Of a stretch of DNA of 64,000 nucleotides, positions 28,746 to 40,030 are shown piece by piece. Origin of the DNA: Corynebacterium sp. HS2168-gen11. Its GTDB lineage: Bacteria; Actinomycetota; Actinomycetes; Mycobacteriales; Mycobacteriaceae. Below the pieces are notes generated by a model that did no database searches, was not told where the DNA came from, and saw only the letters and a program-made list of their open reading frames with translations. The translations under genes and the position numbers were made by a program. Position 1 is the stretch's first letter, and the number at the start of each line of letters is the position of its first letter. The DNA is taken from assembly GCF_024834075.1 (NCBI RefSeq), contig NZ_JANUXR010000010.1, positions 60,922-124,921 of the forward strand. Reading direction: 5' to 3'.

Positions 28746-29546
28746 ATGGCACAAACATTGTGGGCAGTGGCTGACCTTCATGGCGCAGTGAAACAGAATG
28801 CGCGGATGATTGATCTCATTCAACCACGCGACCCTTTTGATTGGCTGATTGTTGCTGGTGATGTTGCGGAACGAACCGAAGTCGTATTGTCGATTCTTAA
28901 TAGTTTGCGCAAGCGTTTCGCCAAGGTCATTTGGGTACCTGGCAATCATGAGTTGTTTTCGCGATCAACAGATCGCTACCAAGGTAGAGAAAAATATGAG
29001 CAACTCGTTCGTGGTTGCCGTCGCATTGGCGTGCTGACACCGGAAGATCCCTATCCGATCTTTCATGGGGTCACAATCGTGCCCTTGTTTACGCTGTATG
29101 ATTATTCGTTTCGCCAACACAGCAGCGTAGAACAATCGATTCAGGCTGCACGTGATAAAGGCATTATGCTCACCGACGAATTTGCCATAGCGCCGTTTGT
29201 CGATGTTCGTGCCTGGTGTTGGGACCGACTTGCGTATTCCATTAAGCGGCTCAGTCGTATTCAAGGCCCGACAATCTTGGTCAATCACTGGCCGCTGGTC
29301 ATTGAGCCGGTAACTAAGCTGCGCTATAGCGAAATCGGATTGTGGTGTGGCACTCGGCATACCAGGGAATGGGCGAAGCGCTATTCTGCGCAAGCGGTTG
29401 TGTATGGGCATTTGCATACTCCTGGGATTACGAACGTCGATGGCATTGACCATATCGAAGTGTCCTTAGGGTATCCGCGCGAGTGGAATCGGCAAGGCCA
29501 TCTCGGGCAGTGGCCGTATCCTGTTATGGCGGAGCGCGTGGTATGA
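28746..29546 (+). CDS. Calcineurin-like metallophosphoesterase
   Basis: Soluble dinuclear-metal phosphoesterase (266 aa). The metal-binding motifs are complete: DLHG (residues 10-13), AGDV, GNHE, NHWP and GHLHTPG. The ATG has a near-perfect ribosome binding site (GGAAGGAGG). Its stop overlaps the start of the phosphopantetheinyl transferase gene (ATGA), so the two are translationally coupled. This pairing is typical in corynebacteria, but the substrate, which might be a coenzyme A-type or nucleotide phosphate given the neighbour, is unknown. Confidence 0.88.
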   Translation: MAQTLWAVADLHGAVKQNARMIDLIQPRDPFDWLIVAGDVAERTEVVLSILNSLRKRFAKVIWVPGNHELFSRSTDRYQGREKYEQLVRGCRRIGVLTPEDPYPIFHGVTIVPLFTLYDYSFRQHSSVEQSIQAARDKGIMLTDEFAIAPFVDVRAWCWDRLAYSIKRLSRIQGPTILVNHWPLVIEPVTKLRYSEIGLWCGTRHTREWAKRYSAQAVVYGHLHTPGITNVDGIDHIEVSLGYPREWNRQGHLGQWPYPVMAERVV

Positions 29547-30199
29547 TACCTGCCGAACTCTTCCCACCGTCAGCGAAATGTGTTTCGTTGCAAGTCGAAC
29601 CCGATAGCGTCGATTTACGGCGATACGAGCAGCTGCATCCGCTTGAGCGTGCGCTGGTGGCACATGCCGTAGATCTGCGGAAAGCAGAGTTTGGCGACGC
29701 TCGCTGGTGTGCTCACCAAGCATTGCAAGCTTTACGACGCAATTCCTCGCAACCAATTTTACGAGGAGAACGTGGGGTTCCTTTATGGCCGGCATCCGTG
29801 TCTGGATCTCTGACACATACTAAAGGTCTTCGCGCTGCTGTCGTGGCACCTCGATTAATTGTGCGCTCAATGGGGCTAGATGCTGAACAGGCATTACCGC
29901 TACCACCTGGGGTCTTAGAATCGATTTCACGAGAAAATGAGCGCAGTCAAATTCAGCGATTGCAAGCTGAAGGACTCGAGTGTGCGGATCGACTGTTGTT
30001 TTCGGCCAAAGAAGCCACCTATAAGGCGTGGTTTCCACTGACACATCGTTGGTTGGGGTTTGATCAAGCAGAAATTGATCTTCGCAGTGATGGCACGTTT
30101 ATGTCCTATCTTTTAGCGCGCCCAACACCACTTGCTGCCATTGAAGGTCGCTGGGCGATTGTCAATGGTTTTATTATCGCTGTGACCAGTGTGACCTAA
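29543..30199 (+). CDS. pptA: 4'-phosphopantetheinyl transferase (Sfp/EntD type)
   Basis: Transfers phosphopantetheine from CoA to carrier domains (218 aa). In corynebacteria this type activates polyketide synthase Pks13 and type I fatty acid synthase for mycolate synthesis. Family motifs: GSLTHTKGLRAAVVA, SMGLDAEQ (metal-binding Asp and Glu) and FSAKEATYKAWFPL (the F-S-x-K-E-A signature). The ATG at 29543 overlaps the preceding gene by four bases, so I reject the longer frame from 29483. Carrier targets are inferred from the family and the organism. Confidence 0.92.
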   Translation: MIPAELFPPSAKCVSLQVEPDSVDLRRYEQLHPLERALVAHAVDLRKAEFGDARWCAHQALQALRRNSSQPILRGERGVPLWPASVSGSLTHTKGLRAAVVAPRLIVRSMGLDAEQALPLPPGVLESISRENERSQIQRLQAEGLECADRLLFSAKEATYKAWFPLTHRWLGFDQAEIDLRSDGTFMSYLLARPTPLAAIEGRWAIVNGFIIAVTSVT

Positions 30200-30490
30200 A
30201 TGGTCGTGCGTTGTGATATGCGATCCTTCTTTGCCACAGGTGGTGCAAGTGGGGGCAGTTTTCAGATAATAAAGGTGCATGTTATCGCAGTGACATGTTG
30301 ATTGTGGGCTAACATAAACACCAAAGGATCTGATACCTGCCGTTTGCGTGTATACATCTCGAGACTATGCTCATCGTCCGTGAACGACAGACGTACAAGA
30401 ATATGTTTCGAAGACAAGCGCTTGCACACATGTTGCAGTATTTCGGAAAATAGCGACGTCAGATCAAAAGTTGTTCGAGAAAGGATACTC

Positions 30491-31504
30491 ATGGCTGTAC
30501 TTATTACTGGTGGTGCTGGTTTTATTGGATCAACAATTGTCAGCCGGTGTTTAGACGAAGGTCTCGAGCCAATTATCCTCGATGATCTTTCTACCGGTGT
30601 TGTACAGTTCACCCACGGTCGTACCTTTTACCAAGGACAAGTCGGCGATAGGGAATTACTCCGCAAGATTTTTTCCGAGCACACAATTGACGCTGTGATT
30701 CACTGTGCCGCCAAAATCGTGGTCCCAGAATCCACCGAACAGCCATTGGCCTATTACGAAAATAATATTGCCCAAGGCATTGTATTGCTTGAAGAAGTCG
30801 TGGCACACGGAGTAAAGACTTTTGTATTCTCATCCTCTGGCTCAATCTATTCGGCAGCTGATGGCTACGAATTTGATGAACACACCGCGACTGATCCACA
30901 CAGCCCGTATTCACAAACCAAGGCAGATTTTGAGCGTTTGCTCAAGGCAGTTTCTGTTGCAAGTGACCTACAAGTCGTAGCGCTTCGCTATTTCAACCCA
31001 ATTGGTGCCGATCCGAACTATCGCACCGGTTTGCAAATTGAAAAGCCAAGCCACGTCTTGGGTAAGATCTTAGAAACATATTCTCAAGGTGGTACGTTTA
31101 CGATCACTGGTACCGACTGGCCAACTCGTGATGGCTCAGGTATCCGCGACTATATCCATGTGTGGGATCTTGCCGCAGCGCACGTTGCGGTCTTACATCA
31201 TGCAGCAGATATTGCTGCAGCAGAAGGAAAATTTGCAGTGATTAACCTCGGTACAGGGCAGGGTACCACTGTACGCGAAATGGTTGAGCTGGCGAATAAG
31301 GTGCTACCAACCCCAATTCAGGTCAGTGAAGGACCATCGCGTCCAGGCGATGTGGTTGGTGGCTTTGCGAATGTCCAAAAATCGCGTGAATTATTGCAAT
31401 GGCACACAACCTTAAGCATTGAAGATGGCATCCGCGATTCCTTAGAGTGGTCGAAGAAGCTACCGAGCGTGCTTGCCGATCCTAACTATCAACCTGAGGC
31501 ATAA
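30491..31504 (+). CDS. galE: UDP-glucose 4-epimerase-like extended SDR
   Basis: NAD-dependent sugar-nucleotide epimerase (337 aa) that interconverts UDP-glucose and UDP-galactose or close relatives. Rossmann motif GGAGFIGS at residues 7-14, active-site SSSGSIYS and YSQTK (the YxxxK pair), then RYFNPIGADP and SGIRDYIHVWDLA, all typical of GalE. The ATG at 30491 follows GAAAGGA; the longer frame from 30302 adds no family-like residues. UDP-galactose feeds galactan synthesis in the arabinogalactan wall. I do not recall a galE copy beside truB in C. glutamicum, so this may be a second paralogue. The 291-bp gap before it shows no other feature. Confidence 0.88.
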   Translation: MAVLITGGAGFIGSTIVSRCLDEGLEPIILDDLSTGVVQFTHGRTFYQGQVGDRELLRKIFSEHTIDAVIHCAAKIVVPESTEQPLAYYENNIAQGIVLLEEVVAHGVKTFVFSSSGSIYSAADGYEFDEHTATDPHSPYSQTKADFERLLKAVSVASDLQVVALRYFNPIGADPNYRTGLQIEKPSHVLGKILETYSQGGTFTITGTDWPTRDGSGIRDYIHVWDLAAAHVAVLHHAADIAAAEGKFAVINLGTGQGTTVREMVELANKVLPTPIQVSEGPSRPGDVVGGFANVQKSRELLQWHTTLSIEDGIRDSLEWSKKLPSVLADPNYQPEA

Positions 31505-31529
31505 TCCACGCCTCTATAATCCATATAGA

Positions 31530-31563
31530 TCAAGCCACCTGCCATGCGCTGCAGGTGGCTTGA
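31530..31563. terminator. Hairpin between convergent galE and truB
   Basis: Perfect 13-bp stem TCAAGCCACCTGC (31530-31542) with 31551-31563. It can serve both converging genes. Confidence 0.7.
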
Positions 31564-31604
31564 CTTGTAGACGTTCGCCTAGAAAACTTTTTCAAACCAA
31601 GCAA

Positions 31605-32519
31605 TTACAAAGTTGAAGGACGCGCAACAAAGACCGTGGCTAAACGCTTGCCCTGTTCTTTCACGAGTGCTACTGCCTGACCATTCGGTGCTACTGCAGC
31701 ATAGACACCTTTGAGCTTACGCGGGGCTAACCACTTGCCCTGCGAAAGCGCAAAGGCTTCCTCAGCAGTGACCTCTAATACCGGGTGAGTACGAATCAAC
31801 GCTTGATCCAATGACATTAACAAACTTGGCTGCTCAGCAAGCTGCTCTAAAGTCTTGGCATCTGCTAATGAAAACGGGCCGACCTCAGTGCGTCGTAACG
31901 CAATTAAATGCCCACCTACCTGCAACGCTTGTCCAAGATCTCGCGCGAGCGCACGAATATAGGTGCCAGAAGAACACTCCACAACCACATCAAGCTCAAT
32001 GCTGTCTGCATTCCGACGCATCTCCAGCACATCAAAACGCATTACACGCACCGGGCGAGGCGGAATTTCAAAAGTTTCCCCGTCGCGCACTTTTTGATGC
32101 GCACGCTTGCCATCGATCTTAATCGCCGAAACCGACGCAGGACGTTGCAAAATATCGCCAGTTAAATCAGCTACCGCTTGTGCAATCGCCGCATCAGTGA
32201 CACCCGCGAGCTCCTCAGGCGTTGCAGTACAAAGCACTTCGCCTTCCTTATCATCGGTGGTCGTAGCCTGGCCGAGCAAAATTGTGGCGGTATAGGCTTT
32301 GGTTTCATGCACCATATGGGCCATAAATTTGGTGCCACGCTCAATACCTAAAATCAACACACCGGTAGCCATCGGATCCAACGTCCCGGCGTGCCCAATT
32401 TTACGAGTACCAAAAATCCGACGCAGCTTTGCGACGACGTCATGGGAGGTCATGCCGCTGGGTTTATCGACGATCACGAGGCCAGAAGTAGCAAGAGAAT
32501 CAACAGGCGAAAAAGACAT
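31605..32519 (-). CDS. truB: tRNA pseudouridine(55) synthase
   Basis: Makes pseudouridine 55 in the T-loop of tRNAs (304 aa). The N-terminus SGLVIVDKPSGMTSHDVVAKLRR, the catalytic-aspartate motif GHAGTLDPMATGVLI, and the ECSSGTYIRALARDLG segment are diagnostic; a C-terminal PUA-like domain follows. The ATG at 32519 is chosen over the frame from 32660, which would overlap ribF. A TAGACT -10 ends seven bases upstream of this ATG, so the mRNA is probably leaderless. It is divergent from ribF with a 48-bp shared region. Confidence 0.95.
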   Translation of the reverse strand: MSFSPVDSLATSGLVIVDKPSGMTSHDVVAKLRRIFGTRKIGHAGTLDPMATGVLILGIERGTKFMAHMVHETKAYTATILLGQATTTDDKEGEVLCTATPEELAGVTDAAIAQAVADLTGDILQRPASVSAIKIDGKRAHQKVRDGETFEIPPRPVRVMRFDVLEMRRNADSIELDVVVECSSGTYIRALARDLGQALQVGGHLIALRRTEVGPFSLADAKTLEQLAEQPSLLMSLDQALIRTHPVLEVTAEEAFALSQGKWLAPRKLKGVYAAVAPNGQAVALVKEQGKRLATVFVARPSTL

Positions 32520-32567
32520 AGTGCTTAGTCTATGCTGTTTGAGAAAAAATAACGTAGTCTGGTAGCC
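32520..32567. promoter_or_regulatory. Divergent leaderless promoters of truB and ribF
   Basis: On the minus strand TAGACT (32532-32527) ends seven bases before the truB ATG. On the plus strand TAGTCT (32555-32560) ends seven bases before the ribF GTG. Neither gene has a ribosome binding site. Confidence 0.6.
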
Positions 32568-33548
32568 GTGAATATTTGGCGCAACATTCAAGACATTCCC
32601 ACAACACTCGGACAAACCGTCGTCACTATCGGTGTCTTCGACGGTATGCACCGAGGTCACCGCAGCTTATTAGATGTGACGAAAACTTGGGGTGAAAAAC
32701 TTATGCTCCCAACGGTTGTCTTGACATTTGATCCACACCCACTTGCAATTCTACGACCAGACTTGATGCCACCAATGCTGGCAACTGTTGCAGAACGTGC
32801 AGCTCATGCCCACGAACTTGGTGCTGACTATATGTGGCCAATGAGCTTTAACGCCGATATGGCACAGTTAAGCCCGGAGGAGTTTTTCAAAACCATCTTG
32901 ATAGACGTCCTGCATGCACGAGTTGTAGTGGTAGGAGAGAACTTCACCTTTGGGAAACACGCCGCTGGCAACGTCGACACCTTGCACGAACTTGGACAAC
33001 GCTATGGTGTTGAAGTTATCAAACAGCCATTACTGAGCGAAGACGGTGAAATTATTTGTTCCACCCTGATTCGCCAAAGCCTCGCAGCTGGCAATGTTGC
33101 CCACGCCAACTGGGCATTAGGGCGCACATTTAGCATTGATGGGCAAGTCATTCGTGGCGCCGGTCGAGGAGGTAAAGAACTCGGCTTCCCAACAGCAAAC
33201 CTGTATTTCCCAGACAGCGTGGCACTACCAAAAGATGGTGTCTATGCAGGATGGCTCACGATTATCTCCCAAGCACCAATTGAAGGAGACATGCAACGCG
33301 GAACACGCTATCCAGCAGCAATCTCGGTTGGCGATAATCCCACGTTCGGTGATAAACGACGCAGCGTGGAAAGTTATGTAATTGGCAAACATGCCGACTT
33401 ATATGGCCATTCTATTGTGGTGGAGTTTGTTGACTTCATACGCGAAATGGTGACGTTTACAAGTATTGATGAACTGGTATCCACTATTAAGCAAGATGTC
33501 GAGGAAGTTCTTCAGCGCTTGGAAGCTGACACCACTCCTGAGCATTAA
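32568..33548 (+). CDS. ribF: Bifunctional riboflavin kinase/FAD synthetase
   Basis: Makes FMN and FAD from riboflavin (326 aa). The N-terminal FMN adenylyltransferase domain has TIGVFDGMHRGHRSLL (a GxxHxGH-type nucleotidyl motif) and FTFGKHAAGN. The C-terminal kinase domain has GRGGKELGFPTANL and a late GDNPTFGDKRRSVESYVI. The GTG start gives the normal N-terminus and sits behind a leaderless promoter. The gene is usual beside truB and rpsO. Confidence 0.95.
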   Translation: MNIWRNIQDIPTTLGQTVVTIGVFDGMHRGHRSLLDVTKTWGEKLMLPTVVLTFDPHPLAILRPDLMPPMLATVAERAAHAHELGADYMWPMSFNADMAQLSPEEFFKTILIDVLHARVVVVGENFTFGKHAAGNVDTLHELGQRYGVEVIKQPLLSEDGEIICSTLIRQSLAAGNVAHANWALGRTFSIDGQVIRGAGRGGKELGFPTANLYFPDSVALPKDGVYAGWLTIISQAPIEGDMQRGTRYPAAISVGDNPTFGDKRRSVESYVIGKHADLYGHSIVVEFVDFIREMVTFTSIDELVSTIKQDVEEVLQRLEADTTPEH

Positions 33549-33784
33549 AACTGCACCGGTGTAGCTTGTATCGCTGCAAGCTTGACTGCGTCGTCAAGCG
33601 TTGCTGCCAAGAGCAAGCGCCGCGCCGGGAACGCTTGTTGCTATATGTATGGTGCTGCCGTGTGTACAAAAGGTGTGCTATAGTTTGGAAAGTTTCTTTT
33701 ACTGCGGTCCACAGCAGTTGAGAATCGCTCAAGTTTGAACTTGAGGTATTTGTTTATGTGGACTGAAATATCAAGGAGAATTCC

Positions 33785-34054
33785 ATGGCTCTGAATGCTG
33801 AGCAGAAGAAAGCTATTTTGGCTGAGTACGGTTTGCATGAGACCGACACTGGATCACCAGAAGCACAGGTTGCATTGCTGACCTCTCGTATCAACACCTT
33901 GACCGAGCACCTGAAGTTCCACAAGCATGATCACCACTCACGTCGTGGCCTGCTGCTTCTGGTTGGTCGTCGTCGTGGCCTGTTGAAGTACTTGGCTGCA
34001 AATAACGTTGATCGTTACCGCGATCTCATCGCTCGTCTGGGTCTGCGTCGCTAA
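33785..34054 (+). CDS. rpsO: 30S ribosomal protein S15
   Basis: Primary 16S rRNA-binding protein of the small subunit platform (89 aa, the normal length). The sequence is typical throughout: [23 protein letters not shown], then [17 protein letters not shown]. The ATG has AAGGAGA upstream. The 236-bp gap before it carries two short hairpins near 33562-33600, one copy of CGTCGTCAAGC (33589-33599) and a TATAGT hexamer near 33680. Its terminator is at 34094-34139, and pnp follows, the usual rpsO-pnp order. Confidence 0.98.
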   Translation: MALNAEQKKAILAEYGLHETDTGSPEAQVALLTSRINTLTEHLKFHKHDHHSRRGLLLLVGRRRGLLKYLAANNVDRYRDLIARLGLRR

Positions 34055-34093
34055 TAGTGCGATTGTAGAATCAGCGCCACGCGCGTTATTCTC

Positions 34094-34139
34094 AAAAAAT
34101 CCTGGTAAAAGACAATTTTCGTCCTTTACCAGGATTTTT
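34094..34139 (+). terminator. Rho-independent terminator after rpsO
   Basis: Long stem AAAAATCCTGGTAAA (34095-34109) with TTTACCAGGATTTTT (34125-34139), plus GAC/GTC next to the loop, ending in a T-run. Confidence 0.88.
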
Positions 34140-34569
34140 CTTGTCATTACTACTGCGGCATGGCTTGTGGGTATTTCTGCAATATTGTGAGCCATGATGT
34201 AAGAACACGCTATCACCGACTGTCACCGCTGCGAGAAACAGCAAACTGCATATTGCATTCCTTTTAGCCAGCTCAGCTTATAGATGAGAAGTGTATTAAG
34301 AAGGTTTGAACCAAGACACGCTGAGTAACATTCGGTGGAAGGTATCAGCTGCGCTTACGTCTCATAGCAGAAGCTGAAAGCTACAAAGACATGGGATGAG
34401 AAAAAGAAAACCACAGTATTTTTCATAAGTAGCTGATTAGGATACTGAAACGTGATAGGATTACAAACTGTTGCGTTTTTCTAATGAAGAAAACAAATCA
34501 AAATATTTGAGCAAGACGGCACCGAAGACCGTCGATAAGCACGCGTAACAAAGAGGAGAACGTGCACGA
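34140..34569 (+). other. pnp leader region
   Basis: About 430 bp without a gene. It contains a TCAGCT...AGCTGA inverted repeat near 34347-34376, an AT-rich stretch with possible -10 hexamers near 34438-34480, and one CGTCGATAAGC word at 34530-34540, about 30 bp before the pnp start. Pnp leaders in other bacteria are RNase III targets, but I cannot define such a hairpin here. Confidence 0.35.
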
Positions 34570-36834
34570 ATGAGCAACGCGAAGAATAATATTTCTTTCA
34601 ATCACGATGAAGAATTCGGAATTACCGAAGCTATCGCCACCATTGATAATGGTGATTTTGGTACTCGTACCATCCGTTTTGAAACTGGTCAGTTAGCACG
34701 CCAAGCTGGCGGTTCTGTCACCACCTATTTAGATGATGACAATATGCTGCTCTCAACTGTGACTGCATCTTCGCAGCCACGTGAGGGTTTTGATTTTTTC
34801 CCATTAACTGTTGACGTTGAAGAACGCATGTATGCCGCAGGACGTATTCCGGGCTCTTTCTTCCGTCGTGAAGGTCGCCCATCGACTGAAGCTATTTTGG
34901 CTTGTCGTTTGATCGACCGTCCATTGCGCCCAACCTTTGTCAAAGGTCTGCGCAACGAAGTACAGGTTGTTGTCACTGTATTATCCGTAGACCCAGAAGA
35001 CATGTACGACGTAGTTGCTATCAACGGTGCTTCTGCTGCAACGCAATTGTCTGGCTTGCCAGTTTCTGGCCCAGTCGGTGGCGTTCGTGTGGCATTGATT
35101 GCTGATGAGCAGCATCCAAAGGGTCAATGGGTGGCATTTCCAACCCATGCACAACATGAGGCTGCACTATTTGAACTGGTTGTTGCCGGACGTATCGTCG
35201 AAAAGACGGTAAAGGGCAAGACCGTTGAAGACGTTGCCATCATGATGGTTGAAGCAGGCGCAACGGAAAATGTGGTTGCAAAGATCGGCGAAGGCAAACC
35301 TGCACCAACTGAAGAAGTTGTTGCAGCTGGTTTGGAAGCTGCGAAACCATTTATTGAAGTACTTTGCCGTGCTCAGGCCGGTTTAGCGAAGCGTGCTGCA
35401 AAAGAAACCCAAGAGTTCCCACTGTTCCCACCATATACCGATGATATTTATGAGGCAGTGAACAAACTCAGCGCGAATAAGCTGCGCAAGCTTTTGACCA
35501 TTAAGTCTAAGCAAGAGCGTGACGACGCTACGACCGCATACATGGAAGAAGTTGAAGCAGCGTTGTTGCCAGACTTCGAGGATAATGAAAACGCATCGAA
35601 GGAAATTCGTGCAGCGTATAACGCGGTTATGAAATCGACTGTGCGCCACATGATTTTGACGCAGCACTTCCGTATCGATGGTCGTGGTGTGAAGGATATT
35701 CGTGACCTAGGTGTGGAAGTTGATCTGATTCCACGTGCACACGGTTCCTCTTTATTCGAGCGCGGCGAAACTCAAATCATGGGTGTGACCACTTTGGATA
35801 TGCTCAAGATGGAGCAGCAAATTGATTCGCTGACCCCAGCAACCTCGAAGCGCTATATCCACCACTACAATTTCCCACCATATTCCACAGGTGAGACAGG
35901 TCGTGTGGGTTCACCAAAGCGTCGCGAAATTGGTCATGGTGCCCTCGCTGAGCGTGCCTTGATTCCAGTGATCCCATCACGTGAAGAATTCCCATACGCG
36001 ATCCGTCAGGTTTCTGAAGCACTTGGTTCGAACGGTTCTACCTCGATGGGCTCTGTCTGCGCCTCCACCTTGTCGCTATACAACGCTGGTGTGCCGCTGA
36101 AGGCTCCAGTTGCAGGTATTGCAATGGGCTTGGTATCTGACGAGGTCGATGGCGAAACTCGTTATGTTGCGTTGACCGATATCTTGGGTGCAGAAGATGC
36201 ATTCGGTGATATGGACTTCAAGGTTGCAGGTACCGCTGAGTTCGTGACTGCTTTGCAGCTCGATACCAAGCTTGATGGTATTCCTTCTGAGGTTTTGGCT
36301 GCAGCTCTTTCACAGGCTCGGGAAGCTCGTTTGGCAATCTTGAACACGATGGCAGAAGTTATCGACGCCCCAGATGAGATGAGCCCATTTGCACCACGTA
36401 TTACCTCGGTGAAGGTTCCTGTTTCGAAGATCGGTGAAATCATTGGTCCAAAGGGTAAGACCATCAATGAGATCACCGAGAAGACTGGTGCAAATATCTC
36501 CATTGAAGAAGACGGCACCGTCTATATCTCAGCAACCGGTGGTGAAGCTGCCGATGCTGCGATCGAATTGATTAACGGCATTGCTAACCCACAGTTGCCA
36601 AAGGTTGGCGAGCGATTCCTCGGAACCGTTGTGAAGACCACCGCATTCGGCGCATTCGTGTCCCTGGTTCCAGGTCGTGACGGCTTGGTACATATCTCCA
36701 AGCTGGGCAACGGTAAGCGTGTCGAAAAGGTTGAAGATGTTGTGAACGTTGGTGACAAGATTGAGGTTGAAATCCTTGATATTGACAACCGCGGCAAGAT
36801 CTCGCTTGGCCTGGTAAAAGAAGAAGAGAAGTAA
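34570..36834 (+). CDS. pnp: Polyribonucleotide nucleotidyltransferase (PNPase)
   Basis: Phosphorolytic 3'-5' exoribonuclease (754 aa) in mRNA turnover. It has two RNase PH domains (the first with [15 protein letters not shown], the second with [18 protein letters not shown] and [14 protein letters not shown]), then a KH domain ([28 protein letters not shown]) and an S1 domain ([26 protein letters not shown]). The ATG has AAGAGGAGAA upstream. Acts together with the RNase J encoded a few genes downstream. Confidence 0.98.
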   Translation: MSNAKNNISFNHDEEFGITEAIATIDNGDFGTRTIRFETGQLARQAGGSVTTYLDDDNMLLSTVTASSQPREGFDFFPLTVDVEERMYAAGRIPGSFFRREGRPSTEAILACRLIDRPLRPTFVKGLRNEVQVVVTVLSVDPEDMYDVVAINGASAATQLSGLPVSGPVGGVRVALIADEQHPKGQWVAFPTHAQHEAALFELVVAGRIVEKTVKGKTVEDVAIMMVEAGATENVVAKIGEGKPAPTEEVVAAGLEAAKPFIEVLCRAQAGLAKRAAKETQEFPLFPPYTDDIYEAVNKLSANKLRKLLTIKSKQERDDATTAYMEEVEAALLPDFEDNENASKEIRAAYNAVMKSTVRHMILTQHFRIDGRGVKDIRDLGVEVDLIPRAHGSSLFERGETQIMGVTTLDMLKMEQQIDSLTPATSKRYIHHYNFPPYSTGETGRVGSPKRREIGHGALAERALIPVIPSREEFPYAIRQVSEALGSNGSTSMGSVCASTLSLYNAGVPLKAPVAGIAMGLVSDEVDGETRYVALTDILGAEDAFGDMDFKVAGTAEFVTALQLDTKLDGIPSEVLAAALSQAREARLAILNTMAEVIDAPDEMSPFAPRITSVKVPVSKIGEIIGPKGKTINEITEKTGANISIEEDGTVYISATGGEAADAAIELINGIANPQLPKVGERFLGTVVKTTAFGAFVSLVPGRDGLVHISKLGNGKRVEKVEDVVNVGDKIEVEILDIDNRGKISLGLVKEEEK

Positions 36835-36862
36835 ACTTGTAAAGGATTAAACCTTCGAAACC

Positions 36863-36905
36863 TACAACGCCTTTGTGATGAACATTGAACATCACAAGGG
36901 CGTTG
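36863..36905 (+). terminator. Terminator after pnp
   Basis: 17-bp stem with one G-T pair: 36863-36879 (ACAACGCCTTTGTGATG) with 36889-36905. It lies 28 nt after the pnp stop. Confidence 0.75.
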
Positions 36906-38163
<1,258 letters not shown>

Positions 38164-38164
<1 letters not shown>

Positions 38165-38916
38165 TGGCAGTCGAAGCATCTCTTTCTGTTGAACTGTTGG
38201 CATGTAGCACCTTTCATCCACCAGCGGATATTGCATGGTCCACCGATGCACAAGATGCCGAATCGTTAATCGAATTTGCAGGTCGAGCCTGCTATGAGAC
38301 TTTCGATAAACCGAATCCTCGTACAGCAACCAATGCAGCCTATATCCGCCACATTATGGAAGTCGGCCATCTTGCGTTGCTGGAGCATCCAACCGCGACG
38401 CTGTATATCCGCGGAATTTCACGCTCGGCAACACATGAATTGGTACGCCATCGCCACTTTAGTTTTTCGCAATTAAGCCAACGCTTTGTCCATATTGACG
38501 ATGCGCAGGTAGTGGTACCACCAATGATTGCTGCAGATGAGGAATTGCTGCGGTTATTTATGGCCGCTGTGGATGAGACTCGTTTTACCTACAATGAGCT
38601 GGTATCGGCATTAGCTGACAAGCTTGACGACGAACCAAATGCCTTATTGCGCAAGAAACAAGCACGTCAAGCGGCACGAGCCATTTTGCCGAACGCCACC
38701 GAGTCGCGAATCGTGGTTACTGGCAATTTCAGAAGTTGGCGTCACTTTATTGGTATGCGTGCAACTGAACATGCTGATGTCGAAATTCGCCAAGTTGCAG
38801 TGGAATGCTTGAAAATTTTGCAAGAACAAGCACCGACTGTGTTTGGCGATTTTGAGATCACACAACTTGCTGATGGTTCACAAATGGCGATTAGCCCGTA
38901 TGTGACCGACTTTTAA
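38164..38916 (+). CDS. thyX: Flavin-dependent thymidylate synthase
   Basis: Makes dTMP from dUMP using FAD, NADPH and methylenetetrahydrofolate (250 aa). The ThyX signature RHRxxSxxxxSxR is present as [13 protein letters not shown] near residue 99. Other typical parts are [25 protein letters not shown] and the C-terminal [22 protein letters not shown]. It starts within the dapB stop codon. One copy of GCTTGACGACG lies in the gene at 38622-38632. dapB-thyX-dapA is the usual corynebacterial order. Confidence 0.97.
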
Positions 38917-38967
38917 CAGGATAACCACCGAGTTTATAAAAGTACGCGATAGAAATAATAGGAACAA

Positions 38968-39012
38968 TAAGCGTTGTGGCAGTCAAAGTTTCGCCACAAC
39001 GCTTAAATTTTT
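38968..39012 (+). terminator. Rho-independent terminator after thyX
   Basis: Perfect 13-bp stem TAAGCGTTGTGGC (38968-38980) with GCCACAACGCTTA (38993-39005), followed by AATTTTT. Confidence 0.85.
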
Positions 39013-39101
39013 GCGGCAAAATATGTAATGAAACTGCCCAAACTTGTGACATATTCGTGCCAAACTTGCGTTGTGAATTAAACTATTTCGCTGAAAACAG
39101 G

Positions 39102-39115
39102 TAGTCTAGAAGGTT
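39102..39115 (+). promoter_or_regulatory. -10 element directly before dapA
   Basis: TAGTCT (39102-39107) ends eight bases before the dapA ATG, which would give a leaderless or nearly leaderless transcript. AGAAGG in the gap could instead act as a ribosome binding site for a longer transcript. Confidence 0.45.
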
Positions 39116-40030
39116 ATGAGCACAGGTTTGGCAACGAAGACGGGGGCTGAGACCTTTGGTACAGTCTCCGTTGCAATGGTCACCCCCTTTACGCAAGACG
39201 GTGCGCTTGATATACATGCAGGCGTCAAACTCGCACGGCATCTTGTCGACAATCGTGTGAACTCCTTGGTTCTTTCTGGAACCACTGGTGAGTCACCGAC
39301 TACAACTCTTGCTGAAAAACTTGATCTGTTCAAAGCTGTACGCGAGGAAGTTGGTCCTGATATTCCGCTGATTGCGGGATGCGGTACGAATAACACTCGT
39401 AGTTCTATCGAAGGCGCATGTGCATTTGCAGATGCAGGTGCCGATGCGCTTTTAGTGGTAACACCGTATTACTCGAAACCGAGCCAAGAAGGTATTTACC
39501 AACACTTCGCTGCTGTTGCGAAAGCAACGCCTTTGCCGATCTGCGTCTATGACATTCCAGGACGTGCAGGCATTGCAATCGAACCAGATACGTTATCTCG
39601 GATCGCAGAATTTGAAACGGTAGCTGCGGTGAAAGATGCCAAAGGCAATATTGCACAAGCACTTCCTTTGATTCAATCATTGGGGCTGGCATGGTTTTCT
39701 GGTGACGATCCGTTGAATTTACCGTGGCTATCTGTCGGTGCAACTGGATTTATTTCAGTTATTGGACATTTGGCACCACGACAGTTACGCGAAGTTTATG
39801 AATGTTTTAACAACGGCGATTTGGTGCGAGCGCGCCAAATACATGCTTCTTTAGCTCCGCTCATGCGTGCCCAAGCACGACTCGGTGGAGTGACGCTTGC
39901 CAAAGCAGGATTGCATTTACAGGGTATTGAGGTTGGACAACCTCGACTACCAGTACTTGCGGCAAATGCACAAGAGCTTGAAGCATTACGCCATGATATG
40001 AAAAATGCTGGAGTATTAAATAATGAGTGA
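39116..40030 (+). CDS. dapA: 4-hydroxy-tetrahydrodipicolinate synthase
   Basis: First committed enzyme of diaminopimelate/lysine synthesis (304 aa): condenses pyruvate with aspartate semialdehyde. TIM-barrel features: [11 protein letters not shown] near residues 55-65, the catalytic tyrosine in [18 protein letters not shown], the YDIPGRAGI segment, and the Schiff-base lysine in [10 protein letters not shown]. The N-terminus [20 protein letters not shown] is corynebacterial in style. It overlaps the start of rnj by eight bases, so the two are cotranscribed. Confidence 0.97.
   Translation: MSTGLATKTGAETFGTVSVAMVTPFTQDGALDIHAGVKLARHLVDNRVNSLVLSGTTGESPTTTLAEKLDLFKAVREEVGPDIPLIAGCGTNNTRSSIEGACAFADAGADALLVVTPYYSKPSQEGIYQHFAAVAKATPLPICVYDIPGRAGIAIEPDTLSRIAEFETVAAVKDAKGNIAQALPLIQSLGLAWFSGDDPLNLPWLSVGATGFISVIGHLAPRQLREVYECFNNGDLVRARQIHASLAPLMRAQARLGGVTLAKAGLHLQGIEVGQPRLPVLAANAQELEALRHDMKNAGVLNNE

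Noticed and set aside
30302..30490. 63-codon N-terminal extension of galE
   Set aside because: The Rossmann motif belongs near residue 7, as given by ATG 30491, and that ATG has a good ribosome binding site.
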